A stretch of DNA of 64,000 nt from Mesonia hippocampi (lineage in GTDB: Bacteria > Bacteroidota > Bacteroidia > Flavobacteriales > Flavobacteriaceae): positions 118,859 to 182,858 of the forward strand of contig NZ_JACIFO010000007.1 of the NCBI RefSeq assembly GCF_014197445.1, in the 5' to 3' direction. Shown in pieces: positions 1-9,197 of the stretch. The position numbers and the translations under genes were made by a program. The notes beneath the pieces were generated by a model. It searched no databases. It was given only the letters and a program-made list of their open reading frames with translations, and was not told the DNA's origin. Numbering within the stretch: the first letter of the stretch is position 1; every line of letters begins with the position of its first letter.

Positions 1-1
1 A

Positions 2-133
<132 letters not shown>

Positions 134-211
134 AAAAAATGATTTTTTTTGATGAAAAAGTTTGCAGAATTGAAAATATATCCTATTTTTGCATCCGCAT
201 TTAGCAATCAA

Positions 212-283
212 GGTCCGTTCGTCTAGGGGTTAGGACGCCAGGTTTTCATCCTGGTAACAGGGGTTCGAATCCCCTACGGACTA
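212..283 (+). tRNA. tRNA-Glu (anticodon TTC), copy 1
   Basis: A full cloverleaf is visible over 72 bases. The acceptor stem is GGTCCGT with ACGGACT plus discriminator A, the anticodon stem is CCAGG/CCTGG around loop TTTTCAT (anticodon TTC), and the T-loop is TTCGAAT. CCA is not encoded. It lies between proS and rpsT with an identical second copy 45 bases downstream. Confidence 0.97.
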
Positions 284-328
284 CTACTTAAAATTTCTTC
301 GGAAATTTAATTTTGAAATAATGATAAT

Positions 329-400
329 GGTCCGTTCGTCTAGGGGTTAGGACGCCAGGTTTTCATCCTGGTAACAGGGGTTCGAATCCCCTACGGACTA
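329..400 (+). tRNA. tRNA-Glu (anticodon TTC), copy 2
   Basis: Its 72 bases are identical to the upstream tRNA-Glu gene, with the same acceptor, anticodon and T arms. The 45-base spacer is unrelated AT-rich sequence, so this is a tandem duplication of the tRNA itself, probably co-transcribed. Confidence 0.97.
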
Positions 401-437
401 CTTTTTAGTTTAAGGAAAAACGAAATATTAACGAGGT

Positions 438-686
438 ATGGCAAATCATAAGTCGGCATTAAAAAGAATACGCAATAGCGAGGTTAAGCGTTTGAGAAAT
501 CGCTACCAGCATAAAACAACGCGTAATGCCATTAAAAAATTAAAATTAGCAGAAAAATCGGAAGCTCAAACAATGATGCCGAATGTTTTTTCTATGATAG
601 ATAAATTAGCAAAACGTAATATTATTCATGCTAATAAAGCAGCAAACTTAAAGTCTAAGTTAGCTAAGCATGTAGCTGCTTTGTAA
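438..686 (+). CDS. rpsT: 30S ribosomal protein S20
   Basis: The 82-residue, strongly basic protein begins [18 protein letters not shown] and has the alternating Lys/Arg-rich helical pattern of S20, which binds 16S rRNA during early assembly of the small subunit. Length matches the family. The gene follows the tRNA-Glu pair by 37 bases and may share their transcript. A strong hairpin terminator follows the stop codon. Confidence 0.97.
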   Translation: MANHKSALKRIRNSEVKRLRNRYQHKTTRNAIKKLKLAEKSEAQTMMPNVFSMIDKLAKRNIIHANKAANLKSKLAKHVAAL

Positions 687-715
687 GTAACGTATTAGTG
701 TTCATAATTTTTAAG

Positions 716-749
716 AGCCTTTTTTATTGTTTAGATAAAAAAGGCTTTT
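716..749 (+). terminator. Rho-independent terminator after rpsT
   Basis: A perfect 12-base inverted repeat, AGCCTTTTTTAT with ATAAAAAAGGCT, is closed by a short loop (TGTTTAG) and followed by TTTT, 30 bases past the rpsT stop. Confidence 0.8.
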
Positions 750-799
750 ACTTGTTTTAGTGATAATGAAATATTTGTACTTTCTGAGTATAAAAAGAG

Positions 800-830
800 A
801 AAGCCCGCTTTAAAATTAAAGTGGGCTTTT
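800..830. terminator. Second hairpin, likely bidirectional terminator
   Basis: AAAGCCCGCTTTA and TAAAGTGGGCTTT form a stem (one G-T pair) flanked by A-run and T-run, so it could terminate either strand. It lies between the convergent rpsT and DUF721 genes. Confidence 0.65.
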
Positions 831-938
831 ATGTGTTGCTAGTAATTTTAGTGTTAAAAGGCTAATTCAAACAAATAATACCAACATTTATACTAATAGA
901 CTTTGAAAGAATATAAATGTTACAATTCATTTGTTTAA

Positions 939-1235
939 TTAGTTTAAAATTAACTTTTTTATGATATCTTCTCCCAGATAATCGTTAAGGTTGTTTATAA
1001 TTTTTTCTTTACCATAGCTTAATTCTTCCCGTAATACAGAGGAATTTAATTTTATATGAAGCGTGTGGTTTCTCAGCTCTATGCTGTGGGTGTAATTTTT
1101 TATAGCCGGACCCATTTGGTTTTCCCAAGCTTCGCGTACATTTATTTTGTCTAAACCTTTATCGAGTTTATTCTTTTCTATAAATTGCTTTAATACTTCT
1201 GATAAGCTGCTGTTTTCTGCGTTCCTATTACTCAT
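939..1235 (-). CDS. DUF721 (DciA-like) domain protein
   Basis: The 98-residue protein contains the DUF721 pattern: an N-terminal helix ending in a LDKINVREAWENQMGP segment, then the IELRNHTLHIKLNSSVLREELS strand-turn-helix typical of the family. The family includes DciA, which helps load the replicative helicase in many bacteria; whether this short version does so is inference. Its start overlaps the upstream lipoprotein gene by 8 bases. With recF next upstream this forms a three-gene leftward unit linked to replication and repair. Confidence 0.8.
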   Translation of the reverse strand: MSNRNAENSSLSEVLKQFIEKNKLDKGLDKINVREAWENQMGPAIKNYTHSIELRNHTLHIKLNSSVLREELSYGKEKIINNLNDYLGEDIIKKLILN

Positions 1236-1656
1236 GAGATAAATAACCGTTAAAGCGTTGATAGGTGTAGGTTAACCCGCGTTTGTTCTTTACAGTGAAA
1301 CTGTTTTTGTCTAGCTTAAGTAAGCTTTCTTTCCATGTAGCTTGCGGTGTGTTGTAATGTATAAAAATACTGTCGTTTTGGAGGTCTATTTTTAAGTTCT
1401 CTCTAGTGCCAGTTTTTGTGTATTTCCCTTCTAAATCGGGTTTTACTTTGGTTCTAAAACCATTTAAATCTTCGTTGATAAAAATATAATCTACACTTTC
1501 GTTAAAACTAAATGTTTTTTTCTTTCCGCTTTGGCTCTCCACGGTTTTTATTTCCCAATAGCCTTTTAGTTGCTGTAAATCTTCTTTTGTAGGGCTTTGA
1601 GAGCAAGCACTAAATAGGGCGATGCTAATTAAGCTTAGATAAAGTAATTTTTTCAC
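1228..1656 (-). CDS. Lipocalin-like lipoprotein
   Basis: The 142-residue product begins with a signal peptide ending in a lipobox (IALFSAC, Cys19), so it is predicted to be a lipid-anchored envelope protein. The mature part reads as alternating beta strands opening with GYWEIKTVES, which resembles the small lipocalin-like proteins of Bacteroidota. It is 27 bases downstream of recF and overlaps the DUF721 gene. Ligand and role are unknown. Confidence 0.65.
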   Translation of the reverse strand: MKKLLYLSLISIALFSACSQSPTKEDLQQLKGYWEIKTVESQSGKKKTFSFNESVDYIFINEDLNGFRTKVKPDLEGKYTKTGTRENLKIDLQNDSIFIHYNTPQATWKESLLKLDKNSFTVKNKRGLTYTYQRFNGYLSHE

Positions 1657-1683
1657 GGGGTATGGTTTAAGGTTTGTATATCG

Positions 1684-2769
1684 TTATGCTTGCAAATTTA
1701 TTAAAGAATATTCTTTTGCGCTTGCTTTTATGGCAGCTTCTGTTCTGTCGGGATGCGTATCGCTGATAAAGAGCTGCCCTAAATCGTCCTGACTTACTAA
1801 TTGGATAATATGGCGAACACGTTGTTCGTCTAACTTGTCAAAAATATCATCTAAAAGTAAAATAGGATTTACGTTGTTTTGTTTTTTTAGAAAATCGTAT
1901 TGTGCAAGTTTTAGTGCAATTAAAAAACTTTTTTGTTGCCCTTGAGAACCATACTTTTTTATAGGGTGGTTGTTGAGTTTAAAAACCAAGTCATCTTTAT
2001 GTGTTCCAACAGAGGTGTATTGCAAAGCACGATCTTTATCGAGGTTTTCTTTAAAAAGTTCATTAAGGCTAAGTTGAGAAAGCTGACTTTTGTAGTTTAT
2101 AGCAACCTTTTCTTGTTTATTGCTAATGCTTTCGTATCGTTGCTCAAAAATAGGGGCGAAAATTTCTAAAAAAGCTTTTCTCTTTTCAAAAATAACTTTT
2201 CCAAATTCTTCTAGTTGTTCGTTATAAACCTCTAGATTAGTTTGGTTAAAGCTACGGTTGGCAGCAAAAAATTTTAATAAGGAATTTCGTTGGCTTAAAG
2301 TTTTATTGTAGCGTATAAGGTTTTGTAGGTAAACCGTATCGCTTTGCGAAATGATACTGTCTATAAATTTACGACGCATTTCGCTACCTTCTATAATTAA
2401 ATCTCTATCGGCAGGCGAAATAATAACAAGAGGAATTAAGCCAATATGTTCACTGAATTTTTCATAGGCTTTCCCATTTCGTTTAATAATTTTTTTTTGT
2501 CCTTTTTTAGCACTTACTACAATTTTTTCATCTCGGTTGTGTTTTACAAAATGCCCTTCAATAACAAAAAAATCGGCATAGTGGTTAATGTTTTGCGAAG
2601 TAATGGGGTTAAAGTAACTTTTCCCATAAGCTAAATGGTAAATACTATCCAATACATTGGTTTTGCCTATTCCGTTAGGGCCTACAAAACAATTTATCTT
2701 TTTATTTAGATAAAAATCTTGCTGTTCGAAATTTTTATAATGAAGTAAAGAGAGTTTGTCTAGGTACAT
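1684..2769 (-). CDS. recF: DNA replication and repair protein RecF
   Basis: The 361-residue SMC-like ATPase binds gapped DNA and helps RecOR load RecA. The Walker A motif GPNGIGKT is at residues 30-37, the signature region [16 protein letters not shown] lies around 280-295, and the Walker B motif [11 protein letters not shown] follows. Length agrees with the family. The gene is first in a leftward unit with the lipocalin-like lipoprotein and DUF721 genes. It is divergent from the TPR gene at 2877, with about 107 bases of shared regulatory space. Confidence 0.95.
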   Translation of the reverse strand: MYLDKLSLLHYKNFEQQDFYLNKKINCFVGPNGIGKTNVLDSIYHLAYGKSYFNPITSQNINHYADFFVIEGHFVKHNRDEKIVVSAKKGQKKIIKRNGKAYEKFSEHIGLIPLVIISPADRDLIIEGSEMRRKFIDSIISQSDTVYLQNLIRYNKTLSQRNSLLKFFAANRSFNQTNLEVYNEQLEEFGKVIFEKRKAFLEIFAPIFEQRYESISNKQEKVAINYKSQLSQLSLNELFKENLDKDRALQYTSVGTHKDDLVFKLNNHPIKKYGSQGQQKSFLIALKLAQYDFLKKQNNVNPILLLDDIFDKLDEQRVRHIIQLVSQDDLGQLFISDTHPDRTEAAIKASAKEYSLINLQA

Positions 2770-2847
2770 AAATCTGGTCTTAACTCAGTGTCTTAAAAAA
2801 AACGTAAAATAACAAATATTTTATCTTTTAAATATGAATAAAAATTA

Positions 2848-2855
2848 TATTTTTG
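2848..2855 (+). promoter_or_regulatory. Bacteroidota -7 promoter box (TATTTTTG)
   Basis: TATTTTTG matches TAnnTTTG and lies 21 bases before the ATG at 2877. No good -33 TTG is visible at the usual spacing. Because a possible TTG start at 2853 falls inside this box, the downstream ATG is preferred. Confidence 0.55.
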
Positions 2856-2876
2856 CCAACCAATGAAGATTTACTT

Positions 2877-3668
2877 ATGGCGACGTACAAAAAAAGAGGT
2901 TATAAACCCAAAGCAAAAAAAGAGAAAGAACAAATTCCTGGAGAGGAAGAAGTTTATGTAGAAGGTGAATCTACCACCGAAGAAGTTTTTGATACCTTAG
3001 ATCAAGGCGCAAACCGCACCGAAGAGTGGGTGTCTAAAAATCAAAAACCTATTTTTATAGGTATAGGTGTAGTGGTAGTTGCCGTTTTAGCATATATAGG
3101 TTTTGATAAGTTTATACAACAACCTAAAGAAATAGAGGCAGCAAACGAAATGGGACAAGCTCAAATATATTTTGAGAATGCACAAAATGCAACTTCAGCT
3201 ACTCAGGATTCTTTATATAACATGGCATTAAATGGTGGTGCTGGTAAATTTGGTTTTCTAGACATTACCGAAGCTTATAGCGGGACAAATGCAGCTAACT
3301 TAGCTCATTATTATGCAGGAATGTCACTTCTGAAAACAGGAAAGTATAAAGAAGCTATCAGCCAATTAGAAAGCTTTAAAAGTGAAGACCAAATCTTATC
3401 GGTATTAGCTAAAGGAGCAATAGGAGATGCTTTTATGCAGTTAGAGCAACCTAAAGAAGCCTTAAGTTATTACGAGAAAGCTGCCGCAATGCAAGCTAAC
3501 GGATTTACCGCTCCAAAATATTTGCTTAAATCTGCAATTGCAGCCATTCAACTTAACGAAGGTGGTACAGCTGTAAAGCATTTAGAAAAAATAAAAGAAG
3601 CTTACCCTAATGCAACTGAAGCAGAAAAAGTACCTGCATATTTAGGTCAAGCTAAAGCAATGCAATAA
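2877..3668 (+). CDS. Membrane-anchored tetratricopeptide repeat protein
   Basis: The 263-residue protein (counted from the ATG at 2877) opens with a basic cytoplasmic region, then one transmembrane segment (PIFIGIGVVVVAVLAYIGF, about residues 57-75), followed by TPR-like helices (YYAGMSLLKTGKYKEAISQLE; AIGDAFMQLEQPKEALSYYE). This layout resembles YfgM-type proteins that associate with the Sec translocon, but such a role here is inference. The start was moved downstream because the earlier TTG overlaps the promoter box. ribH follows after one base, so the two are co-transcribed. Confidence 0.8.
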   Translation: MATYKKRGYKPKAKKEKEQIPGEEEVYVEGESTTEEVFDTLDQGANRTEEWVSKNQKPIFIGIGVVVVAVLAYIGFDKFIQQPKEIEAANEMGQAQIYFENAQNATSATQDSLYNMALNGGAGKFGFLDITEAYSGTNAANLAHYYAGMSLLKTGKYKEAISQLESFKSEDQILSVLAKGAIGDAFMQLEQPKEALSYYEKAAAMQANGFTAPKYLLKSAIAAIQLNEGGTAVKHLEKIKEAYPNATEAEKVPAYLGQAKAMQ

Positions 3669-3669
3669 C

Positions 3670-4179
3670 ATGGCAACAGTAGGAAATAATTTATCACAAT
3701 ACGATAAAACAACAATCCCAAATGCGAAAAATTTTCGGTTTGGGATTGTTGTTTCTGAATGGAACGAAGCTATTACTGAAAACCTTTTTCAAGGCGCTTT
3801 TGAGGCACTTTTGGAAAATGGAACGCTAAAGGATAACATTGTTAGATGGAATGTGCCAGGAAGTTTTGAACTTATTTATGGCGCCAAGACCATGCAGAAA
3901 AGCTACCCAATGCTAGACGCTGTAATCGTAATTGGAAATGTGATTAGAGGAGAAACGCAACATTTTGATTTTGTTTGCGAAGGCGTAACACAAGGCATTA
4001 AAGATTTGAACATTCAAAGCGATATTCCGGTAATATTTTGTGTACTTACCGATAATAATAAACAACAATCTATAGACCGCTCTGGAGGTAAACATGGTAA
4101 TAAAGGGACAGAGGCTGCTATAGCGGCTATAAAAATGGCGCAATTAAAAAAAGAAGCCAAATTCTATTCGGCCGAATAA
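3670..4179 (+). CDS. ribH: 6,7-dimethyl-8-ribityllumazine synthase
   Basis: This cytoplasmic enzyme condenses 5-amino-6-ribitylaminouracil with 3,4-dihydroxy-2-butanone 4-phosphate in the penultimate step of riboflavin synthesis. Family motifs are present: WNVPGSFELIYGAK (about residues 60-73) and GNVIRGETQHFDFVC (89-103), with the catalytic His98. At 169 residues it has the normal length. It is the second gene of a unit with the TPR protein, one base apart. No other rib genes are in the window. Confidence 0.95.
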   Translation: MATVGNNLSQYDKTTIPNAKNFRFGIVVSEWNEAITENLFQGAFEALLENGTLKDNIVRWNVPGSFELIYGAKTMQKSYPMLDAVIVIGNVIRGETQHFDFVCEGVTQGIKDLNIQSDIPVIFCVLTDNNKQQSIDRSGGKHGNKGTEAAIAAIKMAQLKKEAKFYSAE

Positions 4180-4296
4180 TCTTCTAGCTTAAAATTTCAC
4201 ATTAATTTTAGTTTATTATTGCTCTAGCAATACGTATTGGTATTATTATTGAAATAAATTTAACGGCTTCCTTTTTTTAGACTGGAGCAATTTCTG

Positions 4297-4304
4297 TAAA
4301 TTTG
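4297..4304 (+). promoter_or_regulatory. Bacteroidota -7 promoter box (TAAATTTG)
   Basis: TAAATTTG fits TAnnTTTG exactly and lies 14 bases before the ATG at 4319. It probably drives the run 4319-8126 (small membrane protein, mutL, two rhomboids). The -33 element is not clear. Confidence 0.55.
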
Positions 4305-4318
4305 AATTTCATAAAAAG

Positions 4319-4612
4319 ATGGCTATGCTAAAGCTTAATATGTTTAAACGTCGCGATAATAATCGTTACAACTATACCCCACGTTATTATAAAGGTAAAG
4401 ACTTGGGGAATCCGTACGATTTTGATTCTAAATTTGCAAAATATCGCGAAGCAACTAACGCTGTCGATTTTGGTTCGCAATGGGCAAAAGCACGTAAAGA
4501 AAGCCGTACACGGTCTAATAGAAATTTTAGCGGTAGGGTATTAGTAATAGCAGCTATTCTAATCTTTATCTTTTTGTGGTTAATAGATTTCGATTTATCC
4601 ATATTTTTCTAA
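4319..4612 (+). CDS. Small single-pass membrane protein, unknown function
   Basis: The 97-residue protein has a basic, Tyr/Arg/Asn-rich soluble part (YTPRYYKGKDLGNPYDFDS) and a C-terminal transmembrane segment (about residues 74-92). Similar small proteins sit beside ribH in Flavobacteria and are sometimes mislabelled as riboflavin synthase subunits; nothing in the sequence supports an enzymatic role. ATGs at 4319 and 4325 are both possible starts. mutL begins 9 bases after its stop. Confidence 0.6.
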   Translation: MAMLKLNMFKRRDNNRYNYTPRYYKGKDLGNPYDFDSKFAKYREATNAVDFGSQWAKARKESRTRSNRNFSGRVLVIAAILIFIFLWLIDFDLSIFF

Positions 4613-4621
4613 GTATTTTTC

Positions 4622-6484
4622 ATGAGTGACATCATTCAGTTATTACCCGATCATGTGGCAAACCAAATTGCTGCAGGAGAAGTTGTACAACGCCCCGCAT
4701 CGGTGGTAAAAGAGTTGTTAGAAAATGCAATAGATGCTGGAGCTACTCAGGTTAATCTACTCATAAAAGATGCAGGAAAAACATTAATCCAAGTAGCCGA
4801 TAATGGTTCTGGAATGAGTACTACCGATGCCCGTTTATGCTTTGAACGGCATGCAACTTCTAAAATAAAACAAGCAGAAGATTTATTTAACCTAAACACT
4901 AAAGGGTTTCGAGGGGAAGCTTTAGCATCTATTGCCGCAATTGCACATGTAGATTTAAAAACAAAACCCGAAACTGCAGAAGTAGGAACGCATATAAAAA
5001 TTCATGGAAGCGAACTTATTACACAGGAGGTTTGTGTAACTCCAACAGGAACTATTATAAGTGTTAAAAACTTATTTTATAACATTCCTGCTAGGCGTAA
5101 TTTTTTAAAATCTAATAATGTTGAAATTCGGCATATTATCGATGAATTTCAACGTGTAGCTTTGGCTCATCCGCAAATAGGTTTTTCATTACATCATAAC
5201 GGAAATGAGCTATTTCAATTATCTTCTTCTAGTTATCGGCAACGAATAGTAGCTGTTTTTGGTGGGAAAACTAACGAAAAACTAGTTCCGGTAGAAGAGG
5301 ATACAGAATTGGTTAAACTTAGTGGTTTTGTAGGTAAACCAGAGTTTGCTAAGAAAAGTAGAGGAGAGCAGTTTTTTTTTGTAAACCATCGGTTTATTAA
5401 AAGTCCGTACCTTAATCATGCAGTACAAGCCGCCTATGAAGGTTTGCTGAAAGACAAAACACATCCTAGCTATTTTCTATATTTAGAAATTGATGCTAGC
5501 CGAATAGACATTAATATTCACCCTACAAAAACCGAAATAAAATTTGATGACGAGCATGCTCTTTATGCCATTTTACGCAGTGCAATAAAACATAGTTTAG
5601 GGCAATTTAGTGTGGCTCCTGTTTTAGATTTTGATAAAGATCCTACTTTAGAAACACCTTATTCGTTTAAAGAAAAACAGGTTTCTCAGCCTGCTATAGA
5701 GGTTGATAGAAATTTTAACCCCTTTGAAGCGGAAACAAAACAACATGTAAAAAGCGGAAGGGGAAATGCTTCAAGCATTCCAAATTCATTTAAAAAAAAC
5801 AGTCAAACTTGGGAGGCTTTATATACCGGTATTTCAGATGAGAATGAGGTACCAACAATAGAGCTGGAAAGCGAGGAGGTAACAGGAAGCTTGTTTACAG
5901 AGGAAACTTTGGCGGTAAAGGAACACCTCGATATATTTCAATTGCATAAGAAATATATTATAAGTTCTACCAAAACAGGTTTATTGATTATCGATCAATA
6001 CCGAGCGCATACTCGTATTTTATATGAACAATTACTTATTAATATTACGCAAGCTCCTGCGCTAAGTCAGCAGTTGTTATTTCCGTTAAATTTATCATTT
6101 TCAGCACAAGAAGTAGAGGTGCTAAGTGCCTTAAAAGATTCGTTAGAGCAAATAGGACTTATTTTTTCTTTATTAGAAAAGGATAATATCGAAATAGTCG
6201 GAATACCTACGTTAATATCGGAAAGTGAAACCCAAATTTTATTAGAACAATTATTAGCTGATTTTTCTTTAGAAATACCAGAAAGCGGCTTTACACAAAC
6301 CGATGTTTTAGCAAAATCATTAGCTAAAAGTATGGCAGTACGAGCAGGAACGGTGTTAAATATAGAAGAGCAACAACATTTGGTAAACCAATTATTTGCG
6401 TGTAAAGAACCGCAAGTGAATCCGTTTGGAAAGAAGATTTATAGCATGTTAACATCCACAGATTTGGATAAAAAATTTATGTAA
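4622..6484 (+). CDS. mutL: DNA mismatch repair protein MutL
   Basis: The 620-residue protein couples MutS mismatch recognition to strand removal. The N-terminal GHKL ATPase is complete: ELLENAIDAGAT (about 29-40), DNGSGM (about 60-65) and FRGEALASI. A long acidic linker leads to the C-terminal dimerisation domain. The metal-binding motif of nicking MutLs (DQHAxxExxxxE) reads DQYRAHTRILYE here, so the usual His and first Glu are replaced and endonuclease activity is doubtful. The last A of its stop codon is the first base of the next ATG, so translation is probably coupled. Confidence 0.95.
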   Translation: MSDIIQLLPDHVANQIAAGEVVQRPASVVKELLENAIDAGATQVNLLIKDAGKTLIQVADNGSGMSTTDARLCFERHATSKIKQAEDLFNLNTKGFRGEALASIAAIAHVDLKTKPETAEVGTHIKIHGSELITQEVCVTPTGTIISVKNLFYNIPARRNFLKSNNVEIRHIIDEFQRVALAHPQIGFSLHHNGNELFQLSSSSYRQRIVAVFGGKTNEKLVPVEEDTELVKLSGFVGKPEFAKKSRGEQFFFVNHRFIKSPYLNHAVQAAYEGLLKDKTHPSYFLYLEIDASRIDINIHPTKTEIKFDDEHALYAILRSAIKHSLGQFSVAPVLDFDKDPTLETPYSFKEKQVSQPAIEVDRNFNPFEAETKQHVKSGRGNASSIPNSFKKNSQTWEALYTGISDENEVPTIELESEEVTGSLFTEETLAVKEHLDIFQLHKKYIISSTKTGLLIIDQYRAHTRILYEQLLINITQAPALSQQLLFPLNLSFSAQEVEVLSALKDSLEQIGLIFSLLEKDNIEIVGIPTLISESETQILLEQLLADFSLEIPESGFTQTDVLAKSLAKSMAVRAGTVLNIEEQQHLVNQLFACKEPQVNPFGKKIYSMLTSTDLDKKFM

Positions 6485-7236
6485 TGGGCAGAATTACAGA
6501 TACCGTAAAAGCTTTATTGATTATCAATATACTTTTCTTTTTAGGAAGTCAATATATAGGCGATTATGCCGTAAAATTATTTGCACTTTGGTTTCCCGAA
6601 AACCCAAATTTTCAGTTGTGGCAAATATTTACACACATGTTTATGCATGCCGATTTAGGGCATATTCTTTTTAATATGTTTGCCTTGTATATGTTTGGAA
6701 GCGTACTCGAACAAAGTTTGGGAAGAGAACGGTTTTTGTTTATATATTTTTCGGCAGGTTTAGGAGCCGCAGGCTTACAAATTCTATTTAGCTATTTTAA
6801 TTTTAATGAGGCGTATGAGGTATATCTTGCTGCAGGAGCAACTCCAGCAGATATTCAGGAGCTTCTATTAAAATCGGCACAAACCAATAATTATTATTTT
6901 TTAAATAATGTAGCAAAAGAGTATACCATGTCGCTTACACATACCTATATAATCCCTATGTTAGGAGCTTCGGGAGCAATTTTTGGTGTGTTGGCTGCTT
7001 TTGCAATACTTTATCCTAATTTGCCTTTGTACATTATGTTTATTCCTATCCCTATAAAAGCAAAATACTTAATAGGCGGGTACTTTGCCCTTAATGTGTT
7101 TTCGGCAGTAACAGGAATTACTGTTTTAGGGCCTTCAAATACTGCGTATTGGGCACATATTGGTGGTGCTATTATAGGTTTTATAGTGATGTGGTATTGG
7201 AAGAAAAATCAATTTAATCAAAATCGCTGGAATTAA
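6484..7236 (+). CDS. Rhomboid family intramembrane serine protease (first of two)
   Basis: The 250-residue polytopic membrane protein cleaves substrates within the membrane. The catalytic serine lies in LGASGAIFG (Ser163) and the catalytic histidine in WAHIGGAIIG (His225). The N-terminal HMFMHADLGHILFNM segment is the usual rhomboid TM2 motif. An insertion of about 45 residues (roughly 108-152) separates TM2/TM3 from the serine helix. It overlaps mutL by one base and the second rhomboid by one base. Confidence 0.92.
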   Translation: MGRITDTVKALLIINILFFLGSQYIGDYAVKLFALWFPENPNFQLWQIFTHMFMHADLGHILFNMFALYMFGSVLEQSLGRERFLFIYFSAGLGAAGLQILFSYFNFNEAYEVYLAAGATPADIQELLLKSAQTNNYYFLNNVAKEYTMSLTHTYIIPMLGASGAIFGVLAAFAILYPNLPLYIMFIPIPIKAKYLIGGYFALNVFSAVTGITVLGPSNTAYWAHIGGAIIGFIVMWYWKKNQFNQNRWN

Positions 7237-8126
7237 TGCATTGGCAAGATAAACTTCGGTATTGGCTAACTACAAATGGTGTAGTGGCGAAACTTATTGC
7301 CGTGAATGTTTTGGTATTTATACTGATTTATTTACTAAAAACCTTGAGTTTTTTCATGCAATGGCCAGAAGATTCTTGGTTGTCATGGCTTGTTTTTCCT
7401 AAAGAAATTAGCGTATACCTTAGCAGGCCTTGGACGATTATTAGCTATGCTTTTTTACATGCCGATTTTTGGCACCTGCTTTCTAACATGATTATTTTGT
7501 ATTTCTCGGGACAACTTTTTCTAACATTTTATTCAGAAAAACGTTTGTTGAGCTATTACTTTTTAGGAGCAATATTAGGCGCGCTGGTTTATATGTTAAG
7601 CTTTAATTTTTTTCCTGTTTTTGCTAGTATAGAAAAATCGTATTTGCTAGGAGCCTCTGCTGGGGTAATGGCCATTTTAATAGGTGTGGCTACACAAGCA
7701 CCAAATATGCAAGTGCGTTTGTTTTTGTTGGGGAATATAAAATTATGGCATATTGCTGTTTTTTTTGTAGCATTAGATATCTTACAGCTATCTATGAGCA
7801 ATACAGGTGGGCGCTTGGCTCATTTAGGAGGTGCATTTTTAGGCTTTTTATATACCAAACAACTGCAACAGGGAAGAAATATAGGGGCTTGGTTTGAACA
7901 GCTGGTAACGTTTATATCAAGCGGTTTTAAATTTCCTTCTTCCAAAAAAGCACCTTTTAAAAAAGTATATAAAAATAAAGCAAAAACAAAGAAAGAGGTT
8001 TACGAAACAGCAGCGCAAAAACAAGCCAGGATAGATCATATTTTAGATAAAATTAGTAAGAGCGGTTACGATAGTTTAAGTAAAGAAGAAAAAGATTACC
8101 TTTTTGATAAAGGCGAGAATAAATAA
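7236..8126 (+). CDS. Rhomboid family intramembrane serine protease (second of two)
   Basis: This 296-residue paralogue keeps the rhomboid core: YAFLHADFWHLLSNM (about 71-85), the serine motif GASAG (Ser141) and His196 in RLAHLGGAFLGF. It lacks the long insertion of its neighbour. Instead it has a basic cytoplasmic C-terminal tail (about 225-296) ending in a helical stretch, SKEEKDYLFDKG, often seen in Flavobacterial rhomboids. It overlaps the first rhomboid by one base (TAATG). Confidence 0.9.
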   Translation: MHWQDKLRYWLTTNGVVAKLIAVNVLVFILIYLLKTLSFFMQWPEDSWLSWLVFPKEISVYLSRPWTIISYAFLHADFWHLLSNMIILYFSGQLFLTFYSEKRLLSYYFLGAILGALVYMLSFNFFPVFASIEKSYLLGASAGVMAILIGVATQAPNMQVRLFLLGNIKLWHIAVFFVALDILQLSMSNTGGRLAHLGGAFLGFLYTKQLQQGRNIGAWFEQLVTFISSGFKFPSSKKAPFKKVYKNKAKTKKEVYETAAQKQARIDHILDKISKSGYDSLSKEEKDYLFDKGENK

Positions 8127-8164
8127 AATTTTATTTTTAAGAAGAATAACCTTATTATTACGGA

Positions 8165-9190
8165 ATGAAAGAATTAGGTTGTTTTCATAAACTGTTATTT
8201 TTAGTAAACTCATTCATAGCATCAACGCTTTTGTTGGCCTATTTTTTACCCTATATACCTCCTAAAACATTTCCTTTTATATCTATTCTTAGTTTAGGAG
8301 TTCCGGTATTAATGCTAGCAAATCTGTTGTTTTGTGTGTATTGGGTGGTGTTGCTAAAAAAGCAATTTCTCTTATCTTTTATTGTTTTGTTGTTTGGTAT
8401 AAACCATATTTGGTCTGCCGTGCGTTTTTCTAAAGCAGATACATCACATGCTACAGACGATATAGGGGTGATGAGTTATAATGTAAGGCAATTTAATCGG
8501 TATGACTGGATTTCAGGCAAAAACATTCCTGTAGAAATAACTTCTTTTATAAAAAAAGAAAAACCAAGTATTTTAAGTTTACAAGAATATTATCGAGATA
8601 AACGTGTAGATTTAAGCGATTATAATTACTCATACATACAATATAAAGGAGAAAAAGCCAAAGCTGGGCATGCTATTTATAGCAAGTTTCCTATTGTGGG
8701 GAAAGGTTCTTTAGATTTTAAAGACACATACAATAATGCCATTTATACCGATTTACTTATAAATAAGGATACTGTAAGGGTTTATAATATCCATTTGGAG
8801 AGCTTAAAAATAAACCCGAAAGTTGAGCAGTTTAAGGATAACAAACTAAGAGATGAATTTATAAGTCGCGTAGGACATTCTTTTAAACAACAACAAATAC
8901 AGGTAGAAGAAATTTTAGCAAGTATAGAAAAATCGCCTTACCCTTGTGTGCTTACAGGCGATTTAAATAATAGTGTGTTCTCTTATGTTTACAGGCGTTT
9001 ATCCGACAATTTTGTAGATGCTTTTAAAGAAGCGGGTACAGGTTTAGGAAGAACCTATGTGTTTGACTTTATAAGCTTAAGAATAGATGTAGTGATGGTA
9101 GATCCTCGATTTACCATCACGGGATTTATTACTTATAATGAGAAACTGTCAGACCATTATCCCATTATGGCTTATATTAATATCCTATAA
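8165..9190 (+). CDS. Endonuclease/exonuclease/phosphatase (EEP) family membrane protein
   Basis: The 341-residue protein starts with about three transmembrane helices (residues 8-85). A DNase I-like fold follows, with the expected metal and catalytic motifs: MSYNVRQFN, SLQEYY, YNIHLES, GDLNNS and terminal SDHYPIMAY. EEP proteins cleave phosphodiester or phosphomonoester bonds in nucleic acids, lipids or sugars; the substrate here is unknown. The membrane anchor suggests the catalytic domain sits at or outside the inner membrane. It lies 38 bases after the rhomboid pair. Confidence 0.85.
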   Translation: MKELGCFHKLLFLVNSFIASTLLLAYFLPYIPPKTFPFISILSLGVPVLMLANLLFCVYWVVLLKKQFLLSFIVLLFGINHIWSAVRFSKADTSHATDDIGVMSYNVRQFNRYDWISGKNIPVEITSFIKKEKPSILSLQEYYRDKRVDLSDYNYSYIQYKGEKAKAGHAIYSKFPIVGKGSLDFKDTYNNAIYTDLLINKDTVRVYNIHLESLKINPKVEQFKDNKLRDEFISRVGHSFKQQQIQVEEILASIEKSPYPCVLTGDLNNSVFSYVYRRLSDNFVDAFKEAGTGLGRTYVFDFISLRIDVVMVDPRFTITGFITYNEKLSDHYPIMAYINIL

Positions 9191-9197
9191 TTTTTTA

